Source of the DNA: an uncultured Collinsella sp.
GTDB taxonomy: Bacteria; Actinomycetota; Coriobacteriia; Coriobacteriales; Coriobacteriaceae
DNA: 5,033 nt
Reading direction: 5' to 3'
NCBI GenBank assembly: GCA_900553705.1
Contig: USEK01000112.1
Span: 1 to 5,033, forward strand
Within the stretch, counting starts at the first letter, position 1; each line of letters starts with the position of its first letter. A model generated the notes under the pieces. The model did not search any database and was not told the DNA's origin. It saw only the letters and a list, made by a program, of their open reading frames with translations. The position numbers and the translations under genes are program-made. Shown piece by piece: positions 1-5,016 of this stretch.

Positions 1-47
1 CTACACTCGACTAGTCGTCGGCAGCGTCAGATGTGTATAAGAGACAG
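1..47 (+). other. Illumina Nextera i5-side adapter (library artefact)
   Basis: Not biological sequence. Positions 1-6 (CTACAC) are the end of the P5 flow-cell primer. Positions 7-14 (TCGACTAG) are an 8-nt i5 index, which I recall as Nextera XT index S513. Positions 15-28 (TCGTCGGCAGCGTC) are the read-1 adapter. Positions 29-47 (AGATGTGTATAAGAGACAG) are the 19-bp Tn5 mosaic end. The order and spacing match the standard library construct exactly. Genomic sequence begins at 48. Confidence 0.98.
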
Positions 48-52
48 TCTTT

Positions 53-109
53 GTCTTGATCTGTAACAGTTAGACGGCCAAAAGCGAATCAGATGTTACA
101 GATCTAGAC
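53..109. repeat. Dispersed inverted-repeat element, copy A
   Basis: A 57-bp imperfect palindrome. The left arm at 53-68 (GTCTTGATCTGTAACA) pairs with the right arm at 94-109 (TGTTACAGATCTAGAC) at 15 of 16 positions. The spacer is exactly 25 nt (69-93) and contains GGCCAAAA and a final AGA before the right arm. It shares the TGTAACA/TGTTACA core, spacer length and spacer orientation with copies B and C. It lies 21 bp from copy B and only 5 bp inside the genomic start of the contig. It sits beyond the lacG terminator. No coding potential or transposase is seen. Its function is unknown; a REP-like or short non-autonomous repeat is the most conservative label. Confidence 0.8.
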
Positions 110-129
110 ATTTCGAACCGGGTGCCCCC

Positions 130-194
130 GTTCATCTCAATTTGTAACAATTGGGGCCAAAAATCTCTGCTAGATGTTACAGATCGAGACAAAC
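130..194. repeat. Dispersed inverted-repeat element, copy B
   Basis: A 65-bp imperfect palindrome. The left arm at 130-149 (GTTCATCTCAATTTGTAACA) and right arm at 175-194 match at 16 of 20 positions, and the 7-bp core TGTAACA/TGTTACA is intact. The spacer is 25 nt (150-174) and contains GGGGCCAAAAA and ends CTCTGCTAGA. It matches the copy C spacer at about 18 of 25 positions in the same orientation. All four arm mismatches are transitions; three would be G-U pairs in minus-strand RNA and one in plus-strand RNA. It lies between copy A and the lacG terminator, in tandem with copy A. Confidence 0.8.
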
Positions 195-213
195 GGCCTG
201 CTCGGGCCGAGCC

Positions 214-260
214 AAAACAAAAAGGCCGCATGCGAACCCGTGGGGGATTCGCATGCGGCC
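214..260 (-). terminator. Rho-independent terminator of the lacE-lacG unit
   Basis: Read on the minus strand, a perfect 13-bp stem (arms 248-260 and 224-236, core GGCCGCATGCGAA) with an 11-nt loop is followed at once by TTTTTGTTTT (223 down to 214). This is a textbook intrinsic terminator. It starts 22 nt beyond the lacG stop codon and is oriented to stop leftward transcription. The plus strand has no T-run after the hairpin, so the terminator is unidirectional. Confidence 0.92.
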
Positions 261-282
261 GACAGGGGGTATGTGGCTGAAA

Positions 283-1704
283 CTAGGCCATGAGCAGACC
301 GGTCTCCGCGACGTTCTTGTACCAGTACGCGCTCGCCTTGGGATAGCGCTTCTGGGTCTCAAAGTCGATGTAGAACAGGCCGTAGCGCTTGTTATAGCCG
401 TTGGTCCAGGAGAACTGGTCCTGCAGCGACCACACAAAGTAGCCGTCGACGTTTACGCCGCCGTCGATTGCCTTGAGGATCCATGCGAGATGCTGACGCA
501 TGTAGTCGATGCGAGGGGCGTCGTCGATAAAGCCGTCCTCGAAGTCGTCCTTATAGCCCATGCCGTTCTCGGTGATGTAGATCTTCTTGTAGTTGGGGTA
601 ATCGTTCTTAATGCGGAGCAGCAGGTCGTAGAGGCCCTCGGGATAGATAATCCAGTCCCAATCGGTGGTGGGAACGCCTTCGCGCACGCATGACTCACCA
701 ACGCCCTTGAGGAACCAGCGCGAGGAGCCCTTGTCGCCGGTGCCATTGTGGTTGATGTCGTTTTCGCCCTCGGCGGCACGCAGGAACTGGCACTTGTAGG
801 TGTTGACTCCCAGGCAATCGTTGTAGGGGAGCGCGGCGGTCAGCGCGGCGATGTCCTCGTCGCGGACGTCGAGCTCGCCGCCGGCGATATGGGCCAGCTT
901 GGTCGCAGCCTCCATGGTGTCGGCTGCATAGTGGCCGCGGAAGGTGGCATCAAGCACCCAGCGGTTGTTGATGACGTCGGCCATGCGAGCTGCCTCGCAG
1001 TCGGCGGCGTTGTTGGGGTCGAGGGGATACTTGGGCTCCAGGTTCTGGACAATGCCGATCTCGCCCTCAAAGCCGCCCTCATGGAAGGCGACGACAGCCT
1101 TGGCGTGGGCCACCATCATGTTGTGCATGAGCTGGAAGGCCTTGTCCAGGCGATACTTCTCGCCGTGCGGCCAGTTGCCAACGATAAAGCTGCCCTCGGC
1201 GGTTGCGGGAATCTCGTTAAAGGTAAACCAGTGTTTGACCTCGGTGAACTCGGCAAAGCAGAACTTGGCGTACTCGACAAAGGCGTCGATTGTCGTGCGC
1301 GTCAGGAAACCCTCGCCGCCGTCCTGGTAGAAGACCTCGGGCGTGTCAAAGTGATCGAGCGTGACATAGGGGATAACGCCAGCTTTGTTGCAGGTGGCAA
1401 AAAGCTCGTGATAGAAGGCGACGCCCTCGGGGTTAATCTCGCCGGTGCCGTTGGGGAAGATACGGCTCCAAGCGATGGAGACGCGAATACCGTTGATGCC
1501 GAAGCGCTGGCACAGGTCGATATCGACCGGATATTTGTTGTAGAAGTCGCTTGCAGGATCGGGGGAGAAGCGACCCTGAGCAGCCAGGAAATCGTCCCAG
1601 GGCACTTTGCCCTTGCCGTACGTGCGGGTCTCGCCCTCAACCTGGTAAGCGGCGGTGGCGCCGCCAAACACAAAGCCGTCGGGGAACTGCATGGGGTTGG
1701 TCAT
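283..1704 (-). CDS. lacG: 6-phospho-beta-galactosidase (GH1)
   Basis: This cytoplasmic GH1 enzyme of 473 aa hydrolyses PTS-imported lactose 6-phosphate to galactose 6-phosphate and glucose. The GH1 N-terminal signature FVFGGATAAYQVEG is at residues 11-24. The acid/base Glu is E164 in TFNE, and the nucleophile is E379 in ITENG. The phosphate-binding set seen in Lactococcus LacG is present as S432, K439 and Y441 within FSWTNGYNKRYG. W433, next to that Ser, is the residue associated with galacto over gluco configuration; 6-phospho-beta-glucosidases usually have a small residue there. From memory, colinearity with Lactococcus LacG (468 aa) is end to end with a +4 offset. The start ATG at 1704 has AAAGGA (1711-1716) 6 nt upstream. 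It lies downstream of lacE, with a 75-nt gap, and ends just before a terminator. No truncation or frameshift is visible. A dual-specificity 6-phospho-glycosidase is the main alternative. Confidence 0.93.
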   Translation of the reverse strand: MTNPMQFPDGFVFGGATAAYQVEGETRTYGKGKVPWDDFLAAQGRFSPDPASDFYNKYPVDIDLCQRFGINGIRVSIAWSRIFPNGTGEINPEGVAFYHELFATCNKAGVIPYVTLDHFDTPEVFYQDGGEGFLTRTTIDAFVEYAKFCFAEFTEVKHWFTFNEIPATAEGSFIVGNWPHGEKYRLDKAFQLMHNMMVAHAKAVVAFHEGGFEGEIGIVQNLEPKYPLDPNNAADCEAARMADVINNRWVLDATFRGHYAADTMEAATKLAHIAGGELDVRDEDIAALTAALPYNDCLGVNTYKCQFLRAAEGENDINHNGTGDKGSSRWFLKGVGESCVREGVPTTDWDWIIYPEGLYDLLLRIKNDYPNYKKIYITENGMGYKDDFEDGFIDDAPRIDYMRQHLAWILKAIDGGVNVDGYFVWSLQDQFSWTNGYNKRYGLFYIDFETQKRYPKASAYWYKNVAETGLLMA

Positions 1705-1738
1705 GAGTCATCCTTTCTGTGGGATACGAATAGGGGGA

Positions 1739-1765
1739 GGTGCCCGAACTAGGGATCCGGGCACC
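1739..1765 (-). other. Intercistronic hairpin between lacE and lacG
   Basis: GGTGCCCG (1739-1746) and CGGGCACC (1758-1765) form a perfect 8-bp GC-rich stem with an 11-nt loop. It lies in the 75-nt gap between the lacE stop (1780) and the lacG start (1704). On the minus strand it is followed by TCCCCCTATTCG rather than a T-run, so it is not a good intrinsic terminator. It could stabilise the 3' end of a processed lacE message or tune the lacE:lacG ratio. The structure is seen in the sequence; the role is inference. Confidence 0.55.
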
Positions 1766-1779
1766 AACAGAGGGAGGAA

Positions 1780-3558
1780 CTAGTCGAGGTTCTCGCGGAG
1801 CCACTTGATGGCGCCAGCGGGGTCGCGAGTAAGGTCGATATATTCCTTACCGCGGGGAGCGAGCAGCTTAATGCCCAGACGGTCGGTATCGGCCTTCATG
1901 TCGTTGTAGTAGCTACGGACCTGCGGGGCAAGCACGATGACGTCGTACTGATCCATGATGGCAGTGTGCTGGCCATAGGCGCCTGCGGAGGAAGCGATGT
2001 TCTCTCCGGTCTGCGCGGCACCTTCCTTGATGGCATTGGCAAGCATGGCGGAGGTGCCGGCGCCGGCGCACAGGACGAGGACCTTCAGGCCATCGACGTC
2101 CTTCTTGGCGGATGCGTCGGCGGCGGGCTCGGGCTGATCGGCGACAGGCTCGCTGTCGACGGCGGCGGCGGTCGGCTCGACGGAAGCGGTAGTCTGCTCA
2201 ACGGCGGGCGCAGGGGTGCTGGCAGCGATGGTGGCAGCACCATCGGACTCGAGACCCAGCTCGGCGGCGCGCTCGGCTTCCTGGTCGCAGAGCAGCTTAT
2301 CGTATGCCTTCAAGAACGGTAGGTAGATGACGGCGTCCAGCAAGATGATGATCGCGACAAATACCAGGGCAATAAGCTGGAAGTTCGTGGTGATGAAGAT
2401 ACCGATGGGGGCGGGGGTGGCCCAAGGCACCACGAAGGAGAAGCCGTTCATGCCCACGTTATCGATAAAGAACTTGGCAACACTCACGTTGACGCAGCCG
2501 GCGGCAACAAAGGGGATGAGCATGTAGGGGTTGAGGATCATGGGAGCGCCAAAGAGCAGCGGCTCGTTGACAGCGAAGGCAACGGGAACAATCGAGGCCT
2601 TACCGACGGCTTTGAGCTGCTTGGACTTCATAAAGAGAATCAGCAGAAGCGGCACGATAAAGGTGGCGCCGGTGCCGCCGAACTCACCCACGAGCGACAT
2701 GTTAAAGGTGAGGGAGTGGGCGGGGTGGCCACCGGCAAGCAGAACCTGCAGGTTCTCGGCCTGGTTGGCAAGACGGATGGGGTCGATGCCCGGCTGGACG
2801 ATCGAGGGGCCGTGGACGCCGATGAACCAGAAGAACGCGGTTGCTGCCTGGATAAGGATAAGGCCAGGATAGGTTTCTGCCGCAGTGAAGAGCGGGGAGA
2901 GCAGTTTGATAAGCAGCTCGGAGAACGGAACGCCCATGAGGTTGCGCACGACGACATCGATGATGCCGCAGATGATGACAGCGCCGCCAAAGGGGATGAT
3001 GTCGCGGAAGTTCTGAGCGATGGCGCCCGGGACCTCCTTGGGCAGCTTAATGGTCAGATCGCGCGAGACGCAGAACTTATAGACCCACACGGTAATGAAC
3101 GCGGCGATATAGGCCGAGAACAGACCGCGCGTGCCCATGCTGGTGCAATCGAAGACCGAAAGCTCGGAGCCGTCGAACTTGGTGGTGAACTGCGTAACAG
3201 CGAGCAAAAGCATGCTGCACTGGGCGGCCACCATGGTGGAGCCGTCGTTGAGCACCTTGCCGGCGGGCATGCGACGGTTCATGGATGCCGTAAAGTTCTT
3301 GGCGGTGGTGCCGGCAACCATGATGCCCATGACACCCATGGTGAAGTTGTAGAGCTTGTTGCACCAGTCGATGAGCGGCTGGGGCAGCGTGACGCCAACG
3401 ACGCCGGGGAGCGTGGCGATGAGCAGGAAAATCGAAGAGGTGAGGACGATGGGCATGCACCCAAGGAATCCGTCCTTAATGGCCTGGAGGTAGATGTTCC
3501 TCGAGATCTTCTCAAAGAACGGTTGATGCTTCTCGAGCATCTTTACGATGGCGTCCAT
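1780..3558 (-). CDS. lacE: PTS lactose-specific EIICB component
   Basis: This membrane permease of 592 aa imports lactose and phosphorylates it using phosphate relayed from HPr and EIIA. Residues 1 to about 420 form the EIIC domain. It has the conserved start FFEKISRNIYLQAIKDGF (14-31), several hydrophobic segments (roughly 32-50, 73-88, 107-122, 147-163, 187-204, 231-248, 298-309, 344-360, 383-415), the GVHGPSIVQP motif with H249, and the NEPLLFGAP motif with E332. Residues about 425-489 are an Ala/Pro/Glu-rich linker. Residues 490-592 are the EIIB domain with LVLCAGAGTS, where C497 is the expected phosphocysteine. The fused IIC-IIB arrangement is typical of LacE; cellobiose systems usually have separate IIB and IIC. 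The start ATG at 3558 has AAAGGAG (3563-3569) 4 nt upstream. It is the first gene of the leftward unit, with lacG following. No EIIA domain is fused or adjacent. Lactose specificity rests largely on the lacG partner. Confidence 0.93.
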   Translation of the reverse strand: MDAIVKMLEKHQPFFEKISRNIYLQAIKDGFLGCMPIVLTSSIFLLIATLPGVVGVTLPQPLIDWCNKLYNFTMGVMGIMVAGTTAKNFTASMNRRMPAGKVLNDGSTMVAAQCSMLLLAVTQFTTKFDGSELSVFDCTSMGTRGLFSAYIAAFITVWVYKFCVSRDLTIKLPKEVPGAIAQNFRDIIPFGGAVIICGIIDVVVRNLMGVPFSELLIKLLSPLFTAAETYPGLILIQAATAFFWFIGVHGPSIVQPGIDPIRLANQAENLQVLLAGGHPAHSLTFNMSLVGEFGGTGATFIVPLLLILFMKSKQLKAVGKASIVPVAFAVNEPLLFGAPMILNPYMLIPFVAAGCVNVSVAKFFIDNVGMNGFSFVVPWATPAPIGIFITTNFQLIALVFVAIIILLDAVIYLPFLKAYDKLLCDQEAERAAELGLESDGAATIAASTPAPAVEQTTASVEPTAAAVDSEPVADQPEPAADASAKKDVDGLKVLVLCAGAGTSAMLANAIKEGAAQTGENIASSAGAYGQHTAIMDQYDVIVLAPQVRSYYNDMKADTDRLGIKLLAPRGKEYIDLTRDPAGAIKWLRENLD

Positions 3559-3635
3559 AGAGCTCCTTTGCTGCTTGATGCGCGATGCATGTGGATGGAA
3601 CTGGTCGTCGATGGATGGTCAGGACTGCCCGGAAA

Positions 3636-3654
3636 CCTTCCTGCGTAAGGAAGG
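3636..3654 (-). other. Small hairpin in the lacE leader
   Basis: CCTTCCT (3636-3642) and AGGAAGG (3648-3654) form a perfect 7-bp stem with a 5-nt loop (GCGTA). It lies between the operator and the lacE start. If lacE transcription starts near 3696 the hairpin would be in the 5' leader. No T-run follows on the minus strand, so it is not an attenuator terminator. A chance occurrence is possible. Confidence 0.35.
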
Positions 3655-3661
3655 CATGTGT

Positions 3662-3683
3662 GAAATGACAACGTTGTCATTTC
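3662..3683. promoter_or_regulatory. LacI-family operator, perfect 22-bp palindrome
   Basis: GAAATGACAAC is followed directly by its exact reverse complement, giving 11 + 11 bp with no spacer and a central AACGTT. An even-length palindrome with a central CpG is the usual form of LacI/PurR-family operators, in which a hinge-helix Leu wedges into the CpG step. A divergent LacI-family gene lies about 150 bp to the right and lacE about 100 bp to the left, so the natural reading is the binding site of that regulator. The core TGACAACGTTGTCA also differs from the Bacillus cre consensus at only one position, so a CcpA-like factor is a weaker alternative. Confidence 0.85.
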
Positions 3684-3686
3684 GTT

Positions 3687-3705
3687 AATGACAACGTAAG
3701 ACATT
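3687..3705. promoter_or_regulatory. Second, degenerate operator or half-site
   Basis: AATGACAACGT (3687-3697) repeats 11 bp of the main palindrome in direct orientation, shifted by 23 bp, about two helical turns. The right half is degenerate: the outer ends AATGnC and GnCATT (3700-3705) are still symmetric, but the centre is not. The site touches the candidate lacE -10 at 3703-3708. This suggests two regulator dimers on one face of the DNA, or a weaker auxiliary site. The sequence match is direct; binding is inference. Confidence 0.55.
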
Positions 3706-3731
3706 TTAGAAAGCGCAACAAGGATTTACGG
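3703..3731 (-). promoter_or_regulatory. Candidate lacE promoter
   Basis: On the minus strand TAAAAT (3708 down to 3703) is the best -10-like hexamer in the region. At 17 bp spacing the -35 position (3731-3726) reads CCGTAA, which is poor. Transcription would start near 3696, placing the main palindrome about 14-35 nt downstream of the start and the second site across the start. This geometry suits repression. An alternative pair is TTGTTG with TACGTT at 17 bp spacing. This is a weak prediction. Confidence 0.3.
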
Positions 3732-3824
3732 GTGAGTGGTCGATATTGTCCGGTAAACGGTTGATTCGAGAATTGAGCAGGTAGTGTATGCTAGAACGCA
3801 GAAAACATGCGACATGAGGCCGAT

Positions 3825-3830
3825 GGGAGA
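3825..3830 (+). promoter_or_regulatory. Ribosome binding site that decides the regulator start
   Basis: GGGAGA lies with its GGAG core (3826-3829) 5 nt before GTG at 3835. The in-frame upstream alternatives are less well placed. GTG at 3784 has no clear Shine-Dalgarno sequence, and ATG at 3823 has GAGG only 3 nt away. TTG at 3844 would be 14 nt from this site. Confidence 0.55.
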
Positions 3831-3834
3831 AATA

Positions 3835-4845
3835 GTGGCAACGTTGGACAAGAAAAACGTGTCGATGAACGACGTGGCGGTTGCTGCAGGCGTTTCTCTT
3901 AAGACGGTGTCTCGTGTTATCAACGAGCCCGATAGCGTGCGCGAGTCGACGCGCGATAAAGTCCATGCTGCCATGGAGGCGCTTGGGTTTCGAACTAACT
4001 TTGCCGCGCGCTCGCTCAAGTTGGGACGCTACGGGTGCATCGGCGTGGTGCTGTTTCACTTGTCGGGCGGTGCCGTGGACATGATCGACGGTATCGCCGA
4101 TGCCGCCGAAGAACGAGGCTTTGCGCTCACGATGATCAAGAAACGGGCAGGGGAGAAGATGACCCTTGCCGATGCGGCGCGCAGGATGTCGCAGCTGCCC
4201 GTCGATGGCATGATTTTCAACCTGCGTCAGATGGTCGATGACTTTGATACCTTTGAGGCGCCAAAGGACCTTAAGACGGTGATTATCACGCCGATGGAGC
4301 ATCCTTCCTGCTCAACGGTCAGTGACGATCAAGAAGGCGGCGCGCGCATGGCGTGCGAGTACTTTTTGGATCACGGTCACAAAAACGTGTACTTCGTTGC
4401 CGGTAAAGAAGAATCGCTGTCGAGCCAGTGTCGTATGAAAGGTTGGCGCGCAGCGCTCGAGACGCGCGGCATTGAGCCGCCCGAGCCGCTGCAGGGCGAT
4501 TGGAATGCGGATAGTGGCTATGCCGCGGGTCTTGCGCTCGGCGACAAGCCCGATTGCACGGCGGTTTTGGCTGCCAACGACTGTATGGCTAACGGCGTGA
4601 TGATGGCTTTGCGCGACAAGGGGCTGAGCGTGCCCGACGACGTGTCCGTAATTGGCTTCGATGACGAGCTCTACAAGACGATCCCCAATTCGATTTTGAC
4701 ATCGGTGAAGTTCCGCCACCGCGAGCTGGGTATTCGTGCGCTTAACGAGGTCGTCGCAGGTTTGGAGGCTCCGAGCTCCAGGAGCCGTACGCTCGTCTCG
4801 GGCGTGCTGGTCGAACGCGCGAGCGTGCGGGATTTGCGGGCGTAG
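3835..4845 (+). CDS. LacI-family transcriptional regulator
   Basis: From the chosen GTG start the protein has 336 aa, the usual length for LacI/GalR regulators. Residues about 9-30 form the N-terminal helix-turn-helix (VSMNDVAVAAGVSLKTVSRVIN). L22, K23 and R27 correspond to LacI Y17, Q18 and R22 of the recognition helix. The hinge follows, with FAARSLKLGR, and L61 matches the Leu that intercalates at the operator CpG. Residues about 70-336 form the periplasmic-binding-protein-like effector domain and dimer core, including AANDCMANGVMMAL and the family motif VPDDVSVIGFDD. It is transcribed divergently from lacE with the palindrome between them, so it probably represses lacE-lacG and perhaps itself. 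The effector is not readable from sequence; a galactoside or sugar phosphate from the pathway is likely. An in-frame GTG at 3784 or ATG at 3823 could give a longer N-terminus, but that extension is unlike the family. The gene is intact. Confidence 0.9.
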   Translation: MATLDKKNVSMNDVAVAAGVSLKTVSRVINEPDSVRESTRDKVHAAMEALGFRTNFAARSLKLGRYGCIGVVLFHLSGGAVDMIDGIADAAEERGFALTMIKKRAGEKMTLADAARRMSQLPVDGMIFNLRQMVDDFDTFEAPKDLKTVIITPMEHPSCSTVSDDQEGGARMACEYFLDHGHKNVYFVAGKEESLSSQCRMKGWRAALETRGIEPPEPLQGDWNADSGYAAGLALGDKPDCTAVLAANDCMANGVMMALRDKGLSVPDDVSVIGFDDELYKTIPNSILTSVKFRHRELGIRALNEVVAGLEAPSSRSRTLVSGVLVERASVRDLRA

Positions 4846-4861
4846 ACGTGCTCGGCCTGCT

Positions 4862-4920
4862 CGTCTAAGTCTGTAACAGGTGGGACCCGAAAACTCGGCT
4901 AGATGTTACAGATTGAGATG
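4862..4920. repeat. Dispersed inverted-repeat element, copy C
   Basis: A 59-bp imperfect palindrome. The left arm at 4862-4878 (CGTCTAAGTCTGTAACA) pairs with the right arm at 4904-4920 (TGTTACAGATTGAGATG) at 14 of 17 positions. In plus-strand RNA two of the three mismatches become G-U pairs. The 25-nt spacer (4879-4903) is the same length as in copies A and B, contains a small CCGA/TCGG hairpin with an AAAC loop, and ends CTCGGCTAGA. The element starts 16 nt beyond the regulator stop codon and before its terminator, so it would be transcribed in the regulator's 3' UTR. Confidence 0.8.
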
Positions 4921-4975
4921 AACAGGAGGACGGGTGCGATCTAAACAAAATGGCCCGCGCATCACACATTGAACT

Positions 4976-5016
4976 GCCTCCCATTTCTTGGACATGAGAA
5001 ATGGGAGGCTTTCTTT
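4976..5016 (+). terminator. Rho-independent terminator downstream of the regulator
   Basis: GCCTCCCATTTCT (4976-4988) and its exact complement (4997-5009) form a perfect 13-bp stem with an 8-nt loop, followed by TTTCTTT (5010-5016). The tail is cut off by the adapter. It lies 130 nt beyond the regulator stop codon, with only repeat copy C in between, so it most likely ends the regulator transcript. It has no T-run on the minus strand. Confidence 0.85.

Larger units (their letters stand above)
3559..3834. promoter_or_regulatory. Divergent lacE / regulator control region
   Basis: This gene-free stretch of 276 bp separates the leftward lacE and rightward regulator genes. It holds the palindromic operator (3662-3683), a second degenerate site (3687-3705), an AT-rich candidate -10 for lacE and a small hairpin in the lacE leader. 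The regulator promoter is not resolved. Candidates are TTGTCC (3746) with GAGAAT (3768) at 16 bp, and TTGATT (3761) with TATGCT (3787) at a poor 20 bp. No convincing open reading frame lies within it. Confidence 0.75.

Noticed and set aside
53..194. CRISPR array, because of recurring TGTTACAG motifs and 25-nt intervals
   Set aside because: The 25-nt intervals are spacers within palindromes and resemble each other, which CRISPR spacers do not. There are only two tandem units and no cas genes.
200..212. GCTCGG-G-CCGAGC mini-palindrome next to the lacG terminator
   Set aside because: It is too short, with a 1-3 nt loop, to assign a role, and it is common in GC-rich sequence.
748..1752. Long plus-strand open frame of 334 codons opposite lacG
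   Set aside because: It is antisense to a clear GH1 gene with all catalytic motifs. Its translation is Gly/Val/Ala-rich with no recognisable domain, as expected of a shadow frame in GC-rich DNA.
2716..3648. Long plus-strand open frame of 310 codons opposite lacE
   Set aside because: It is antisense to a well-supported EIICB gene. The translation is rich in charged residues without any domain, and it runs through the lacE leader and start.
3664..3681. Palindrome as a CcpA cre site
   Set aside because: It is one mismatch from the cre consensus, but a LacI-family gene sits right beside it and the window looks like a coriobacterium, where a CcpA/cre system is not the expected default. Kept only as an alternative.
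194..4863. Identical 11-mer CGGCCTGCTCG at 194-204 and 4853-4863 beside repeats B and C
   Set aside because: It lies right of copy B but left of copy C in the same orientation, so it is not a shared flank. It could be chance in GC-rich DNA.
53..4920. Repeats A/B and C as ends of a composite mobile element carrying lacEG and its regulator
   Set aside because: The repeats are small hairpins found at 3' ends, two of them in tandem on one side. No target-site duplication or transposase is visible. Dispersed REP-like repeats explain the pattern better.
4950..4997. Short ORF starting ATG at 4950 (15 codons)
   Set aside because: The AGGAGG at 4925-4930 is about 19 nt away, too far for a normal ribosome binding site, and the frame runs into the terminator stem. 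No support for a gene.
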